Shown: positions 12,072-24,379 of the stretch, in pieces
How the letters are laid out: every line of letters starts with the position of its first letter
How positions within the stretch are numbered: the first letter of the stretch is position 1
Assembly: GCA_037951165.1 (NCBI GenBank)
Contig: JBBDHG010000057.1
Span: forward strand, 12,240,001-12,304,000
DNA: 64,000 nt
Reading direction: 5' to 3'
Origin: Lophius americanus
Lineage: Eukaryota; Chordata; Actinopteri; Lophiiformes; Lophiidae
The notes under the pieces: model-generated
The model's database searches: none
Seen by the model: only the letters and a program-made list of their open reading frames with translations
What the model was told of the DNA's origin: nothing
Translations under genes and position numbers: made by a program

Positions 12072-13629
12072 AAATTTTACTTATCAGTTCATCATTATTT
12101 TCCCATTCACAAGTGAATATGCAAGGATGGTGTTTTCTGGGCTGGATGAGTAGAGATGTATTAGACTCAGCTGTGAATTTTGGTAATGTAGGATAATCTG
12201 CCTTGAGAAGAAGCAGAATAGATTTGCCTGGCGTCGAGACACTGGTGGTGGTGGCACATTAAAAGAAGGACTGCGCTGAACAGCTGGTAACATAATTGAA
12301 AACGTGTATCTTAACTATTTGTTTATTTATGAATGATCTCATGATTGATTGCTATTGCCTTCCTTTCCACATCAGGCTCCAGCTCATTGTCTACATTTGT
12401 GTCCTATTACCAACTACACATGCAACGCATTCCTGCTTGTCAGATATCGCCCTTGTGCATCTGATCCAGACACACAAGGTTCACTTTGGTTTCTGTTGCC
12501 AGATCACAAAGCGTCCTTTCCATAATATTCCAATAATAGCTTAACAAGAAGCATCACTCGTGTTCATTTTAGGCATGAAAAGAGTTTAGGTTTTGGGAAA
12601 CGTTGATGATGTGTGTCTGGTTTCAAACAAACTTCAAACTCATTCTTCCAGATGAAAATGAGAATTTCTTGTTTTGTAAACTACGTTGCATTGTGCAGCT
12701 GCTCTTATTCTTTCCGATTGACTCTTTGCATTTTCCCGCTGGAATCCTTGAAGGTTGAATGAGAGTCATCCAAGCGATTTATTAAAGTTTAGGTTCAGGT
12801 TTTTAGCCTGAAATTAGGTGTAGGATACATAGAGAGTCTTCACTAGCATGGGTTGTGCTCCTGTGCTCAAAATGCTCCTGATTATCTGCTGGGTCATCAT
12901 GTCAGACCACAGTATAACGTGATTCTAGGCATGAATGCTAGTGGAACTGGGCGGAGATGTTAGGACCGTTGTGTGGGGGTGATAGACGATAGACCCCCAC
13001 TCCTGTTTATGGATGGCTGTTCCAGTTTAGATGACTTCTTTCACTCCTCTCTAAAACCGTCTTTTTTCTCTGTCCAGAAAGTGGACGTTTTAATTTTCAG
13101 GAATGTCCATGGTCCTTGAGATGCAGACGGGCTGGCCCTCCTGAGTTCTCATTAACTGGTTGTTTGGTCTTCCCTATACGTATCGGGGGCTCCTGCTACA
13201 TTAAACTGCATTGACCACATCTCTCAGTTTGTGTTAGTGTTATTATTGTGTGTCCTATCGTTAGGTTGAAAATGTTTTTACCCTGGAGGTACATTAAAGC
13301 CAATTGTCTCTTATCCAGACAAGGAAGCCTTCACAATATTGTGGAAATGGGATCAGGTTGTACACTTTGGCCTTAAATCCCATGCAGTATATCAGAGATT
13401 TTGGTTGTTATGATGACGGCAAACCCACCCTATACATGATATTATTATATCTGCAAAAAATTGTGGATATTATTGAATCACTATCGTCCTCCGCAGATAT
13501 TTCGTGTCAGTGCAGTGACTCAAATGCTATTTCATGGATAAATTAAGAAAAACAAACTTTATGCCAACATAAACCCTGGTGTGAGGAAGAACTGATTGTT
13601 TTTAGAATGAGGCGGTTGTATATTTTTAT
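12072..13629. other. No recognisable feature
   Basis: One small inverted repeat (GTGGGGGT/ACCCCCAC, stem 8, loop 12) lies at 12973-13000. Otherwise nothing seen. Confidence 0.5.
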
Positions 13630-13870
13630 GCTAGGGGTTGCCTAATCTCCACAAGTCTACGGGCCATAATTTCTCAATTGTTTGTTAGCTTTTTACAAAA
13701 AAAACAACCCTGTTTTTCGGACGCAACCTAATCGTTTGTGTCAATTCATATGCACAAGGTTTGGTGTAAATCTCACTAAGAGTTTTATCATATCATGTTA
13801 TACTCTAATAGCTCATACGTTACTTACTAGGTACGTTTTTTTCTTTTTCGCAAAAAGACTGTTGACAATA
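13630..13870 (-). repeat. R1 family repeat (reverse)
   Basis: In reverse it contains the R1 marks GGGCCATAATTTCTCAAT (13664) and TCAATTCATATGCACAAGGT (about 13741), then ACTCTAATAGCTCATACG. See 18975 for the family. Confidence 0.68.
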
Positions 13871-14260
13871 CTTCACATTTTATTTGAAAACTTAAATTCA
13901 ATTAAGTAGGCTGGCTTGCACTATGCAAGGCATTGTGGACTTTTCAGGGATAGTTGGGTACGACAGCATAGGCCTAGTTATCTTAATGAATAGAAACTGG
14001 TGGCCCAATGGTTTTTAGTCTGGACACTGGTGCAGGAACAGGTGAACCGTGTGCTAATCTGTGATTGGTTAGCAAGATAGCGAGGCAATTAGTATTGGAT
14101 GAGGATGAGCCACTGATAGTATGTAAGCAAAGCTTTCTTCATACTTAAGTTACAAAGAGTTGTACATATAATCAGAAGTGCTCCAATTGAAAATAGGAAA
14201 ACAAAGATGGGTTTTTTAGGAGTTTTTTTTTTAAAGTAGTAGTCAACATACTCAGCTGAG
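13871..14260. other. No recognisable feature
   Basis: Nothing seen. Confidence 0.5.
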
Positions 14261-15000
14261 CTATGGCAGTAAAGAAGCATCACCTTTTGTTTGGAGTTTG
14301 GTTAGTCGCCCAGTGTGCAGGAGCCGGTTAGAAGGCCTGCGGGGCTTGTTAGAGGCATAGGGATTGAGCAGCTCAGAGATATATGAGGTAGCTAAGCCAT
14401 GAAATGGCTTGTGGGTGATTAAGAGAACATTAAAATCAATCATGTGCTTGTCAAGCGACAAGTGCAGTGAAGCTAAAATAGGAATGATGTGCGACCAACA
14501 ATTCATTCTAGTTAAAAGTCTGCTGATGCGTTCTGGGCCAAAGGGATTCGGTCCAGAACGGATTGAATCAGCAGGTAAAAAGTGCTTACACAATTGCAAA
14601 TGAAGGTGTGGATGATTCATTCAAGGTCAAAAGACGAAATAAATGATTTGACTTTTGCAATGACTGAACCAGCTTATTGACATATATTGACATATTTTCG
14701 CTGGGGGTCAGGAAGGGGGTTGTGACGTCAAGAGTGCTGGCATATAGTTTAACCAGGGGAACAATTGAACCATGTGTGAATGTCTGAAATAGTATTTTCT
14801 AAGCCGTTAACGAGAAGCTCTGTTTTACCAGAATTGGGTTGTAAATTTTTAGGTGACATCCCGTGCTTTATGGTAAATCAGCCACCATGGAGGGTAATTA
14901 AGTTGGTGTAATTATTTGTTTTTATGGACATGTACAGCTGGGTATCATCAGCATAACAGTGGAAGAATATACAACCGAAACAATTTATTATCTTGCCAAC
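14261..15000 (-). pseudogene. L2-group LINE RT fragment (reverse)
   Basis: On the minus strand the catalytic box YADDTQLY is encoded at 14932-14955. Further on are a block resembling 'NSGKTELLV' (about 14820-14850), then SHIIPILASLH and DFNVLLITHKPFHGL, YISELLNPYAS and LQTKGD (14290-14500), the standard distal order of L2/CR1-group proteins. Frames change several times and the Trp-Leu-Pro after LH is lost. It starts at the catalytic box, so the RT N-terminal half is absent. The sequence differs clearly from the Maui-like copies at 3.5 and 39.3 kb, so it is a separate L2-group family. Confidence 0.85.
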
Positions 15001-15037
15001 GTGAAGCATGTACAGGTATTAAGAAAAAAGAATTTGA

Positions 15038-15074
15038 CTACACCACCCCAACAACGCAGCATGGGGTGGTGTAG
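15038..15074. other. Perfect 13-bp hairpin
   Basis: CTACACCACCCCA (15038-15050) and its exact reverse complement (15062-15074) with an 11-base loop. It lies just outside the RT fragment at 14261-15000. Confidence 0.95.
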
Positions 15075-16400
15075 GGTTACCGATACATACTAAAAAACAT
15101 AAATATGAGGGGAACCACTAAGGAAATTTTGGCCAAGACAACACTTTATCACTGTAATCTATTTATAAGAATGCAACCATCAATGGTTTCGAAAGAAGCA
15201 TTTACATCATGCTAAAGCCAGAATTGAAGGTTCCCCTGGATTTGCCTGCAAAAGTATGTTATAAAGTGACTCTTAACAGAGTGTTTTCAGTGCTTCTTAT
15301 ATACTTGTTAATAGCACTAAATCATACCAGTGGAGGGGGACAGGTAGGGTTGTAGCTGGGTAGCGCTGAAACCCATTTTTTAAAATTCTTCCGGTTGATG
15401 ACAAACTCTTGCAGGGAACAAGTTGGTTTTATCTGCAGAAAAGGTCAGTTAAACTTCTGGGATCTTGGAAAAAAATAACATGCCTGTTACACAGTTCATG
15501 TTTTATTACGTAATAGTATAGTTTAATTTATCCATAATTAACATACTGTAATACTGGCTGGGCAAGTATCTTTTCATCTCATATCCATTAGATATTTCTG
15601 CCGTGGAAACATTTTATTAGGTTAGCAACTTTTTACAAATCTTCACCTCCCTTTTGTTTAAGTCACAGTTGTTGTCCCTTTTTGATAATTACGCTCTCCA
15701 AATATGTTAATGCTTTCAATGTATATACAAAAATACTGTCTTTAGACATTATTGTGTAAGTATTTCACAATTTCACTGCTACCCAACGGACTGGCTAAAA
15801 ATCTTAATCTTCTATTACCCAAAACATGCTGGATTCAGATTTCTATCAGGTATAAATTTAATGGAATGAAATTGTTAACTTGATGGGTAACTTCATTGTC
15901 TGTATATAAGAAAAGACTTAAAATGGTCCTGATGTCAAAAAATCTGATCTGATGCAGCCATGTTCATATTTACTGCTGTGTAAACTGCAATGTTTATTAA
16001 CTGCTATGAACTCCCACATCTTCATTTTCTTTTAAATATTTATTTCAATGTGAGATTTCAGCATGCCAACAGCTAAAGTTTATCGGTATTTAACTCTTTC
16101 TACTCTTGCTTTGGTTTTTATACAAACCAGATTTCTACCATGGTTTCCACACGGCCTTGTTTCTTTTAGGTTTCGTATTAATATCTTGCATTGATGGTGT
16201 GAAAGAAAAAAAGAAAAAAAGAAATATAGACTGCTATGGTGAAGTTAGTCTTTCTGACTAAGGATGAACACCTTCCAGCAGTTTGAACGAAATACAAGCA
16301 GGGTAACACCTCTTTCCCTCCCTGTCGGCTCTCAATAAGTGTCATCTCTGTTTCTTTCCAGATGACTGATGAAGAACACGTCCGCTGTTGAACACCTTAG
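15075..16400. other. No recognisable feature
   Basis: AT-rich; an A-rich run lies at about 16203-16222. No repeat or gene recognised. Confidence 0.5.
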
Positions 16401-16560
16401 GAACCATTCACATCGAATTGAGCCAGTTAAGGTTGTTCAGTTTCTGATCAGGATGCCCACCCTTTGGAGGTTTTCCAGGCATGTCAAACTTGGACGAGCC
16501 CTTCTTACCCTGCTGCTACCACAACCTGACCCTGGATAAGAAGAAGAAAATGGAATGGAA
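16401..16560 (+). mobile_element. RTE-X-like LINE, extreme 3' end
   Basis: Reads LIRMPTLWRFSRHVKLGRAL in one frame, then CTGCTGCTACCACAACCTG and GATAAGAAGAAGAAAATGG. This matches the C-terminal end and tail of the element family found more fully at 29925-31375 (LIRMP...RWxVFQACPTG type ending, then 'CTGCTGCC...CCTGACCC...GATAAG'). Confidence 0.65.
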
Positions 16561-18204
16561 TAAAAACTCAGTTGTCCGCCATGTGCTTTTGAGTGGTTGA
16601 ATTGAGTCTGTTCCCGCTTGGGTGTATTGGTTCTAAGTTCAGAGTCACGATGAAAGAACAGAAATTTTTAGTTTTTGCTTCACCAGAAATGTAATACCCA
16701 TGCCTTAACATGGACCAGCCTTAATCAGAGCTCTCCTTTTTCAAATCCTTTTGGGTTAAAGAAGGATAAAGATTATGTTTTGTGGGCTGGAAACAACTAG
16801 TGTAAATCACCTAAATTCTTTTTAAAGAGAAACAAAAAATATGAAATATTTTGAAATGTGACACTGCGGAAGCAGAGACGAGGTAAATATATGTAGAAAG
16901 AGTTTCAATTCTCAGAAAGGTATCTTTAACATCCTGTCAGATCCAAGAATTTGCTGTCATTCACTTTTCCCTCAGGTCATTGACACCTTTTTATTTTATT
17001 AAACATATATCCATCATTGCGCTGCTCCTCCTTCCTTAAGATCCTTCCTTATGATTCTCTACCATTTGTTACTCTATTCCATTTCTCTCCTCTGCCTCTC
17101 ATTCATATCATTGCTGCTGTTCCTTCTCACCTTTTTATCTCATATAATGCCTCATGTTCTACAAATCTTTCACCACTGCAATGGTCTCCTTTCAATAAAC
17201 ACCACACACTTCTCTGACATCAGACAAGTGGAAGTGTTTTCTTGCCCGGGGCCCTTTCAGAGAGTGAGATTTTGTGTGTTTCCAGCTGCATACTAACAGG
17301 CCGTCACGGCAGGTCAATCTGTCAGCGGGCTCAACGAAACCTGATGGCAGCAGCTCATGCTTGTTGGGATGAGACGTCACTTACTGAAACTGGATTATCC
17401 AGTGTAGGCCTCCAAATTTCTGTCGGGGATTTGCTTTTGACTTTTAACCCATATGGAAACACAGCAAAGTTCTTTGATGCAGGTTTTATCTACATGTGAG
17501 AGTAGACAAGTAGGTGGAAAGGAGGACAGACTGTTGCAGAGGGCAAACACTTTAGTGATCAGAGGCCGTATGCAAACAAGAAAGCATTTATATTAATGTA
17601 CATAAAGCATACATGATGGAAGGATGTGCATTCTTCTGCCCAAACACTGACCCATGTCTATGCACAGATATCGAAGGAATGCAGAACTTAGGACTCCGAT
17701 GGCAGAAGATTGAAACAAGCTTGTGAACAACACGATATAACTACACCTGTACCTGATATGTAAAAGACATGGCCTCATAATTGGGCTTCTCCCTATTCTT
17801 TGCAAGTTTTTTTATAATGCATAATGTGTGATTCAGATAAAAACTTAAACTTAATAAAATTTAGATTTTATATCACAGCCCATTGTTGTAGTATTTGCAT
17901 AAAACTCCCCCTAGTGACCATAGGTGATATTTTGGAGCTAAAATCCCTTTCTGAGGTCAAAATCCTATTTCTTTCACACAATGTGGGTCCATTGTCTATC
18001 CAACTGTGCCAAATGGCCCTCTTGGTCCTATCCTATATGTATTTCTTTCAAGTTTGAAGCAGCAGTTAAAAAGGAATTTCTGAAATCCTGATTGGTTTGT
18101 GTCGTGGTGTTATTGGAATATAATGATGTGATAGCTTCTTTTTTTTTTTAAATAGGAACGGATGGAAAGAATTTTTTTTTTGTCTTTAAAAACAAAATAC
18201 TCAC
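16561..18204. other. No recognisable feature
   Basis: No gene or repeat recognised. 17880-18060 has a CCCCCTAGTGACC motif common near several fish repeats, too short to assign. Confidence 0.5.
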
Positions 18205-18350
18205 ACCTAGTAACAGGTACAAAGTTACTGACACTGAAACTGAATTATTTTAGGTATACCTATCCATATACACCAAAGTTACACAAATACTCTATAAACT
18301 AAATAAACTCTTTTTAGTTTATCTTGGGTGTGTAATTTAAGCAAGACCTA
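18205..18350 (+). repeat. Dispersed repeat 'Z', copy 1
   Basis: TAACAGGTACAAAGTTACTG, then ACACTGAAACTGAATTATTT, then ATACACCAAAGTTACAC align with 45385-45525, roughly three bases in four by eye over about 150 bp. No class assigned. Confidence 0.65.
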
Positions 18351-18974
18351 ACCCAAAATAACCAATGAGTTCAACAAATAAAAAATAAAAAATATTGCAA
18401 AAGGAAGGCAAGAACAATTCTCAATCTTTTTGAGAAATGTTCATTCATGTTTTCATTCATTACACAACTGTTGGCATAGTAACCAGTACCAAAGAGTTCA
18501 TCATGACCAATGTCAGCTTGCTTCTGGTGATTTGTCTGCAGCATTTTGTAAAAACTACAAGAAAGATTTCTATGAAACTTGGTGGTAGAATGTACGGAAA
18601 CGCTTTGCATTTAATAAATACAAAAACATTTCATACACCTTAATTCGTAATTACGAGATATTTTCTCTTAATTTGAGATCCGGATCTTGTATATATATAT
18701 ATTAATATACTTTATATATACACATATATACACACATACATTATTCCAGTTACAATCATTGTCTTTCTTGGCTATACCATACAGTAATAAAACCGTGACA
18801 GAAAAAGAATATAACAGGTACTGCATTTTCTCTATGGGCCAAAAAATGGAAAACTGCACAATGAGATAAAACAAATTAACAAACACCAATTCTGAAGCCA
18901 AGATTCTACGATAATAAGGATTCTATATTTTTCAGCTGATCAAAACATTCAGTTTTAATGTGTTTAAAGTGTAA
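18351..18974. other. AT-rich stretch
   Basis: Includes an imperfect TA/TACA tract at 18690-18740. Nothing else recognised. Confidence 0.6.
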
Positions 18975-19760
18975 AACATAAAACATTATGTCTACAAGAT
19001 AGATCTCCTCAAGTCGATTCATATGCCCCACATTTAAATCAATTTGTTGGGAAAAATTATGGAGAAAAAGCTACTCCTAGTGTCTGAACTATACAACCAA
19101 ACTTCCCAAAATCAATCCAATATTTCCCCTCACTAAAGTCTATTTTGGTGTAAGGTTTGAAAAAGATCCAAAACACAGGTTTTTTTTGTCAACAAAAACA
19201 GTGTTTTTCGTGAAAAGGCTCCCGTTAGAGAGTAAAATATGAATAACTAACTAGTGGAGCAACGTAGGATATTCACAAAATGAATCTTTTTGAATCGGGT
19301 CGTATGCACCAAATCTTGAGACAATTGGACAGTTGAGAAAATTATGGCCCGAAAAACTTTGGAGATAATGCTCCTCCTAATGTTGAAAATATAAAACTTC
19401 CTGACACTAAGGTCTTTGATTTATAGAATTTGAAAATGATCCATAAAATAGTTTTTAAGTTATCACTTAAAAACAGAGGATCTGCAGCGGATGCTATGGT
19501 GGTGATTACAATTCCTAAATATCCCCGACTCACTTGAAAAAATTTAATGAAAAGACAAAAATGTCCCCACTGAAGTTAAGGATTATTTTCAATATTTTCC
19601 CATAGAAGGCAAAAACTACTTGATCCATTTCCCAAAAAAATTGAGGAGGGGTAAGGCATGTGTCAGACAAGCTAATCCTCCATGTGTGAGATTGTTTGTC
19701 CTTGGTGGAGGTATTAGCTCCCTTCATTTTGTAAGTTTGAACAAGGTCAAAGTGTCACAT
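18975..19760 (+). repeat. R1 family repeat, two units plus distal part
   Basis: R1 is my name for a family found at about nine places in the window. Marks seen here: AGTCGATTCATATGCCCCAC at 19012, AAATTATGGCCCGAAAAAC at about 19339, GGAGATAATGCTCCTCCTA at about 19362, and AAGGTCTTTGATTTATAG. A second unit starts near 19298 (CGTATGCACCAAATCTTG). The distal part carries CCTTGGTGGAGGTATTAGC at about 19699, a motif I associate with repeats widespread in aquatic animals. No coding capacity and no terminal repeats identified. Confidence 0.7.
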
Positions 19761-21223
19761 GACAGAAGATATCCTCCTCCTGTATTACTGCCCTATAGTC
19801 ACATTAGCTAGACAAAATGTAAACATGACAAGAAGAGGAAAGAATGACAGACAGGTCATGGAAAGTTTTCAGGTCATTGAGCTACACCTCTCTCTTTTCT
19901 GGAGATCAGACAGACGTAATGGACGACAACTCCTGACAAGCTGGACATCTGGAGAACTGAAGGCTGAAGGCCAAATTGACATTAATGTCAATAGTAACAG
20001 CTTCAACCTTAACTGAAGGTCAGAGGTGTTTGGCCTGAGTAGGGAGAGTCCCCTATGGTAGTGATGCGGGCATGTGTCTGCTTACGCTAAATTGTATCTG
20101 CTAAGGAGTAGACGGCTTCTTTTGTTCGGACAATTTGTCCGGTCTTTTGGGGAAAAAGGGACTTTCTCCTCCAGCACCAGTGGATTTCATTAAGTCAAAC
20201 GATCAGCCCTTCAATCAGTCGGTCGGGTTTCAGAGACATGGCTGGCTTTCTTTGTTTTTGATCTGATGTGTCATAATGTCAAATATCTGGCTCTAGATCA
20301 CCAAAATCTGACCTTCATATGAATGACAGGTTTCTGGTTGTGTGTGAGAGCTTGCCTCAACGCCCTGCTTCTTTCTTCTCTTTAGTTCCTACTTGTCTAG
20401 AAGGTTGTGATTACTGCAGATGACAGGCCAGTCATGCCTAATCAGCCGATTGCTACACTCTGTGCTGTCCTCCATACCTGCATTTATTTCCTGCAGTTGG
20501 GAAATACTGCTGAAAAAGCAAAACCAAGCAAAAACAAGACCAGGTTCCTTCTGTGGTCGGAAATCTTTAAAGGAAAGTTTCATTTGAGTCTATTATCACA
20601 TGCACATGGGAAATGCAATCCGTGCCCATAGCCAGATGTTATGTTTTGGTTTGACTTCAGCATTTCAATTTGTCAGGTGTGAGGGCAAAGCTGGATCGGA
20701 TCCAGGAGCTACAGCTGCGATACAGTGCAGTAAAACATTGACTTTCTAACCTGGGAAGGTTTTGTATGAACACACTGGGGATGGAGAAGGAAATTTAACT
20801 TCCAGATTACTGTTTCGAATATATGGTTTAATTCCAAGAGGCCCCTTTAGCAGTTCTTTGAAAAGGTGGCTTTTCAAAATTAATATTATTCTCATGAAAC
20901 GTTTAAACTATATTGTACAGTTTCATGAATTGCACTGTATACTAATGTTTCTGTAAATAGAGCTTAATTTTCCCTTACTTTCTTATTTCTTACACCTCAT
21001 GTATGCTTCATGTTCAGGGCCTGCTGGTGAATCTGCCAAGAAGAAATGTGCGAGTCGTGCCTGAAACGGCTGAATGAATTATTCAGCACCTGCATCACGC
21101 GATACTTGCAAGTGTCTTGGATAACCCACTTCAAATGTGTATGTTAATAAATACTTTACATGCAACATGCCTTGAACTAAAAGTATATGTGACAAGTGAT
21201 TGAGCTGTTTGCATTGATCACTG
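19761..21223. other. No recognisable feature
   Basis: Nothing recognised on either strand. The open frames are short and overlap one another. Confidence 0.5.
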
Positions 21224-21311
<88 letters not shown>

Positions 21312-21313
21312 TT
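21224..21313. repeat. TATC microsatellite
   Basis: About 21 TATC units, the same motif as at 11926 but shorter. Confidence 0.97.
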
Positions 21314-21569
21314 ATTGGCAGCTGATGTATCAGGTGGGTCTCGATACGGAAACTAGTACTAGTCAGAGGTAAGGGTACCGCTTGTCGAAAAATCAGAAGA
21401 GTTGGCATTGAGTTTTCAACTGAATTTTCAGTTTCATTTATATGACACTGTCCAAAAACTGTAGGTCTGGACCATACTCTACAGAAACTACAGAGACCCA
21501 ACCATTCAACGTGATCAAGAACATGGCGAAAGTGGAGAGAAAAAACTGGCTTTAACAGTCAAAAACATT
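21314..21569. other. No recognisable feature
   Basis: Nothing seen. Confidence 0.5.
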
Positions 21570-22100
21570 GAGCAGATCCCGAGAGAGGATTTAAAGGAAG
21601 AGAAAATAAGTAGGAAATAGGGGGAGACAGGGAAGGGGGCACTATGGTATCAACATTGTAATCATAACAGTATAACTTCATAACTTTGTCTTTGAAAGAT
21701 TGTCGCTGGATGTGGTTTTTAGTGGGGGTCACTATAAACTCCATACCTAACCCCAGCAGTAGGCTAGCAGGAACCTCAACCGCCGGAACAACCCACCGCC
21801 CCACAGAGCCAGTGCGAGCCCATGGAGAAGTACCCCCAACCCAAATGGAGAACCAGCGAGAGCCAAGCAGAAAGACCCCCTGGACCAGGGACCAGCCCAA
21901 AGATAGAAAGGTGATTCTGACCCCCAGCCTGGCCACAAAGCTAACCACCCCCTAGCATGAGCAGAACTGACGGCATCGAGACTCGACCACCCAGGCCCCT
22001 GGCATAGTGCCCCCCAAACAACAGAAATGGCTGAGTCCCCCCTACAACCTGTCCCAAAGCGCGAGATATACCGTGCGCATGATAGACGGATGCAGAGCTG
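21570..22100 (-). mobile_element. C-rich block, possibly L1/Tx1-type LINE 3' region (reverse)
   Basis: 21740-22090 is strongly C- and A-rich on this strand (CCCCC and CCAGC words) in an AT-rich setting. On the minus strand it is G/T-rich with repeated GGGGG and CTGG words and ends in a pyrimidine-rich CCTTCCCTGTCTCCCCCTA. That composition resembles the 3' portion of some fish L1/Tx1-type LINEs. No protein motif confirms this. Confidence 0.4.
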
Positions 22101-22579
22101 CCCCCTTAGGTATGTTAAAATAGAAGTTTAAAAGTTTTAAATTATATACAAATCCACCTCAGGTATATCACTAGAGAAAGGAGGACTTGTTCCGGAAATA
22201 TATTAATTCAGTCAATCTTTTTCTGTTACGACTCACTCTGGAGATTCATTCATTAACTTTCTGTAATAGATCAAATTTGACATTCATTGAAGCTGATTTT
22301 CCAGTTATTGTCATTTATTGATCACTGTTAACATATTTTTCTTCACTCTGCACCGCACCATAACCAAAATTCGCTTAGGGCACAATCAATTTGGCTAGGG
22401 GCAGCCCTCTATATATTTCTTTATTTGCATTTTCCATTAAATTTGCTAGTTGCAGCTACCCAAAGTAACCCCTAACGGAACATGTATACACATTGTAGAA
22501 AAACTGCTCTGAAACAAGGATATGAAACCAAGCCAATTGAAGCCACCTTAGAATTTCCGTGTTAACGTGATAACTCTAA
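22101..22579. other. No recognisable feature
   Basis: AT-rich; nothing recognised. Confidence 0.5.
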
Positions 22580-22870
22580 AAAATATTTATGGATAACTCA
22601 TCAAAACTTAATATCCACACAGACCTTAGTGTATGGTTAGAACTGGATAGATTTTGGGAAAAGACGGCACATATTTCTGACATTAGGTGGAGCTGGATCT
22701 CAGAAAGTGTTGGTGCCATCATTTTAATCAACCGTTTTTGGTCGATTCATAAGCACCAAATTTGGTGCATATGAATCGACTCGAGGAGATCTTTCTTGGA
22801 TTTGTCATATTGCACTCTAATAGTTAATATTTCAGATACTAAGTGGAGCTTTTACATAAAAGCACTGTCA
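22580..22870 (-). repeat. R1 family repeat (reverse) with internal palindrome
   Basis: Reverse R1 marks: TTGGTGCATATGAATCGACT (about 22761), ACTCTAATAGTTAATATTT, and upstream ACCTTAGTGTATGGTTAGAA. It shares its arrangement with 58010-58255. A nearly perfect 40-bp palindrome occupies 22741-22780. Confidence 0.72.
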
Positions 22871-23950
22871 ACTTTGTTTGTACAACACTGGGGAATGGGG
22901 GCTTCTGGGACAGAATCTTGCTGTTGAGAAAGACAGCGTAGACCTAGTTCTATTTTGGTTTAAGTGACTGCCAGGACCTCTAACTTCTTCTTTGAAGTGC
23001 CCAAAAAGCACCTTATTTCTTCTTTGTTGGTGTCCCGTATGTGTATCTGTTCCACCCCTTGCCTCTCCCTGTTCGATTGATTCCCTCAGTGGAAAGTGAA
23101 GTGCTGGTCTGGAGTTTATGCATGTATATTGAAGCACATGTCCTTCTGTTCCATCAGTATAAATGAAGAGCATCTTGAAAGAGATTCCTTTAGCTGCGGT
23201 TACTTATACTCCACACACATACATATTGACAAATTCTCACAAGACAGACCTCATCTGAGAGCTCATAGGTCAAAGCTGGGACAAAGCTTGTTTTGGTGCA
23301 AAACTTTCAGAGAAGTCTTGATGTTTTTTCCGACTACCCGTCTGTGGACTTTCCAGATGACTAAAGCTTATTCCAGGATGATGACTGATGTTTTGGACAG
23401 GATTTCAGGGGCATTAGAAAACTGCATGCCCCCATAGCAAGGATGAATCAAATCCAGTCAAAATTTCAACTCAAATATATTACAACGTGTTCATTAATTA
23501 TACAATTCAAATCACAGAAGAGAAGAAGTAGTGCTAAGGGAGCTGATGAGGACCATATAAGGCATTTAGCGGATGCAGGAAAAAAAACACCTGTTCACAC
23601 TTTCGGATAATAACTTGCGGTTTGAAGTATTGTTGTATTTGTGTTGTCAGTAATTACACATTTGAGAAGGATTACAATTCAGATTTGTGTACCTGGGGCT
23701 CGCAACTTTCGTAATGACATCTGTGAGACTAATTAGTTGGTATGAAAAGCACAACACATACACTTTTCAGCTGGTTATGCCATAAGAAAAAATACGGAAA
23801 GTATGCCAAGGGGAAAATATGACTGCTGAACTCTTGAGGATGTCTGTGTGTTTTTGTGCTTTTCAGACCAGGGGGTAAAATATGTCTCGAGGTTCAAGTA
23901 GTTTGTCTTCTTAAAGAGCATGAAAACACAAACACTGACTACTAAATATG
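22871..23950. other. No recognisable feature
   Basis: No repeat or gene recognised. Confidence 0.5.
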
Positions 23951-23996
23951 ATGTGTGTGTGTGAGTGTGTGTGAGTGTGTGTGTGTGTGTGTGTGT
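23951..23996. repeat. TG microsatellite
   Basis: About 46 bp of TG with two AG interruptions. Confidence 0.96.
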
Positions 23997-24379
23997 CTTC
24001 TCTCACTGTTCACTCCTCAAACTCGTCCAAGGTAAACAAAAGAGGACACTTCTGGTTATAAGATCCAGTTATTTACAGCATCCATTCATGAGAAGCTGTA
24101 AATAGAAGATATCAGGATGAGAACCCTAAATAAGGTCATCGCTGTTTTTGATGTCCAGACGTTTTTCTTCAGGGTTTCTCAATCTGACTGGTGTTTGATA
24201 TAATAGCCTTCCCTTTTGCACAATCAGCTTTTATTTGTTTTGAAATGAATTGCCAGAAATTGAAATATAAGTATTACAGATGGCTTTTAGTTTTCAAAAT
24301 GAGGTCATGCTCTAAAAAAACATCCAGTCACCTGTCAATTGATGAGAGCCTTATTTGACCTAGTTGAGTAAAATATGAT
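23997..24379. other. No recognisable feature
   Basis: Nothing seen. Confidence 0.5.
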
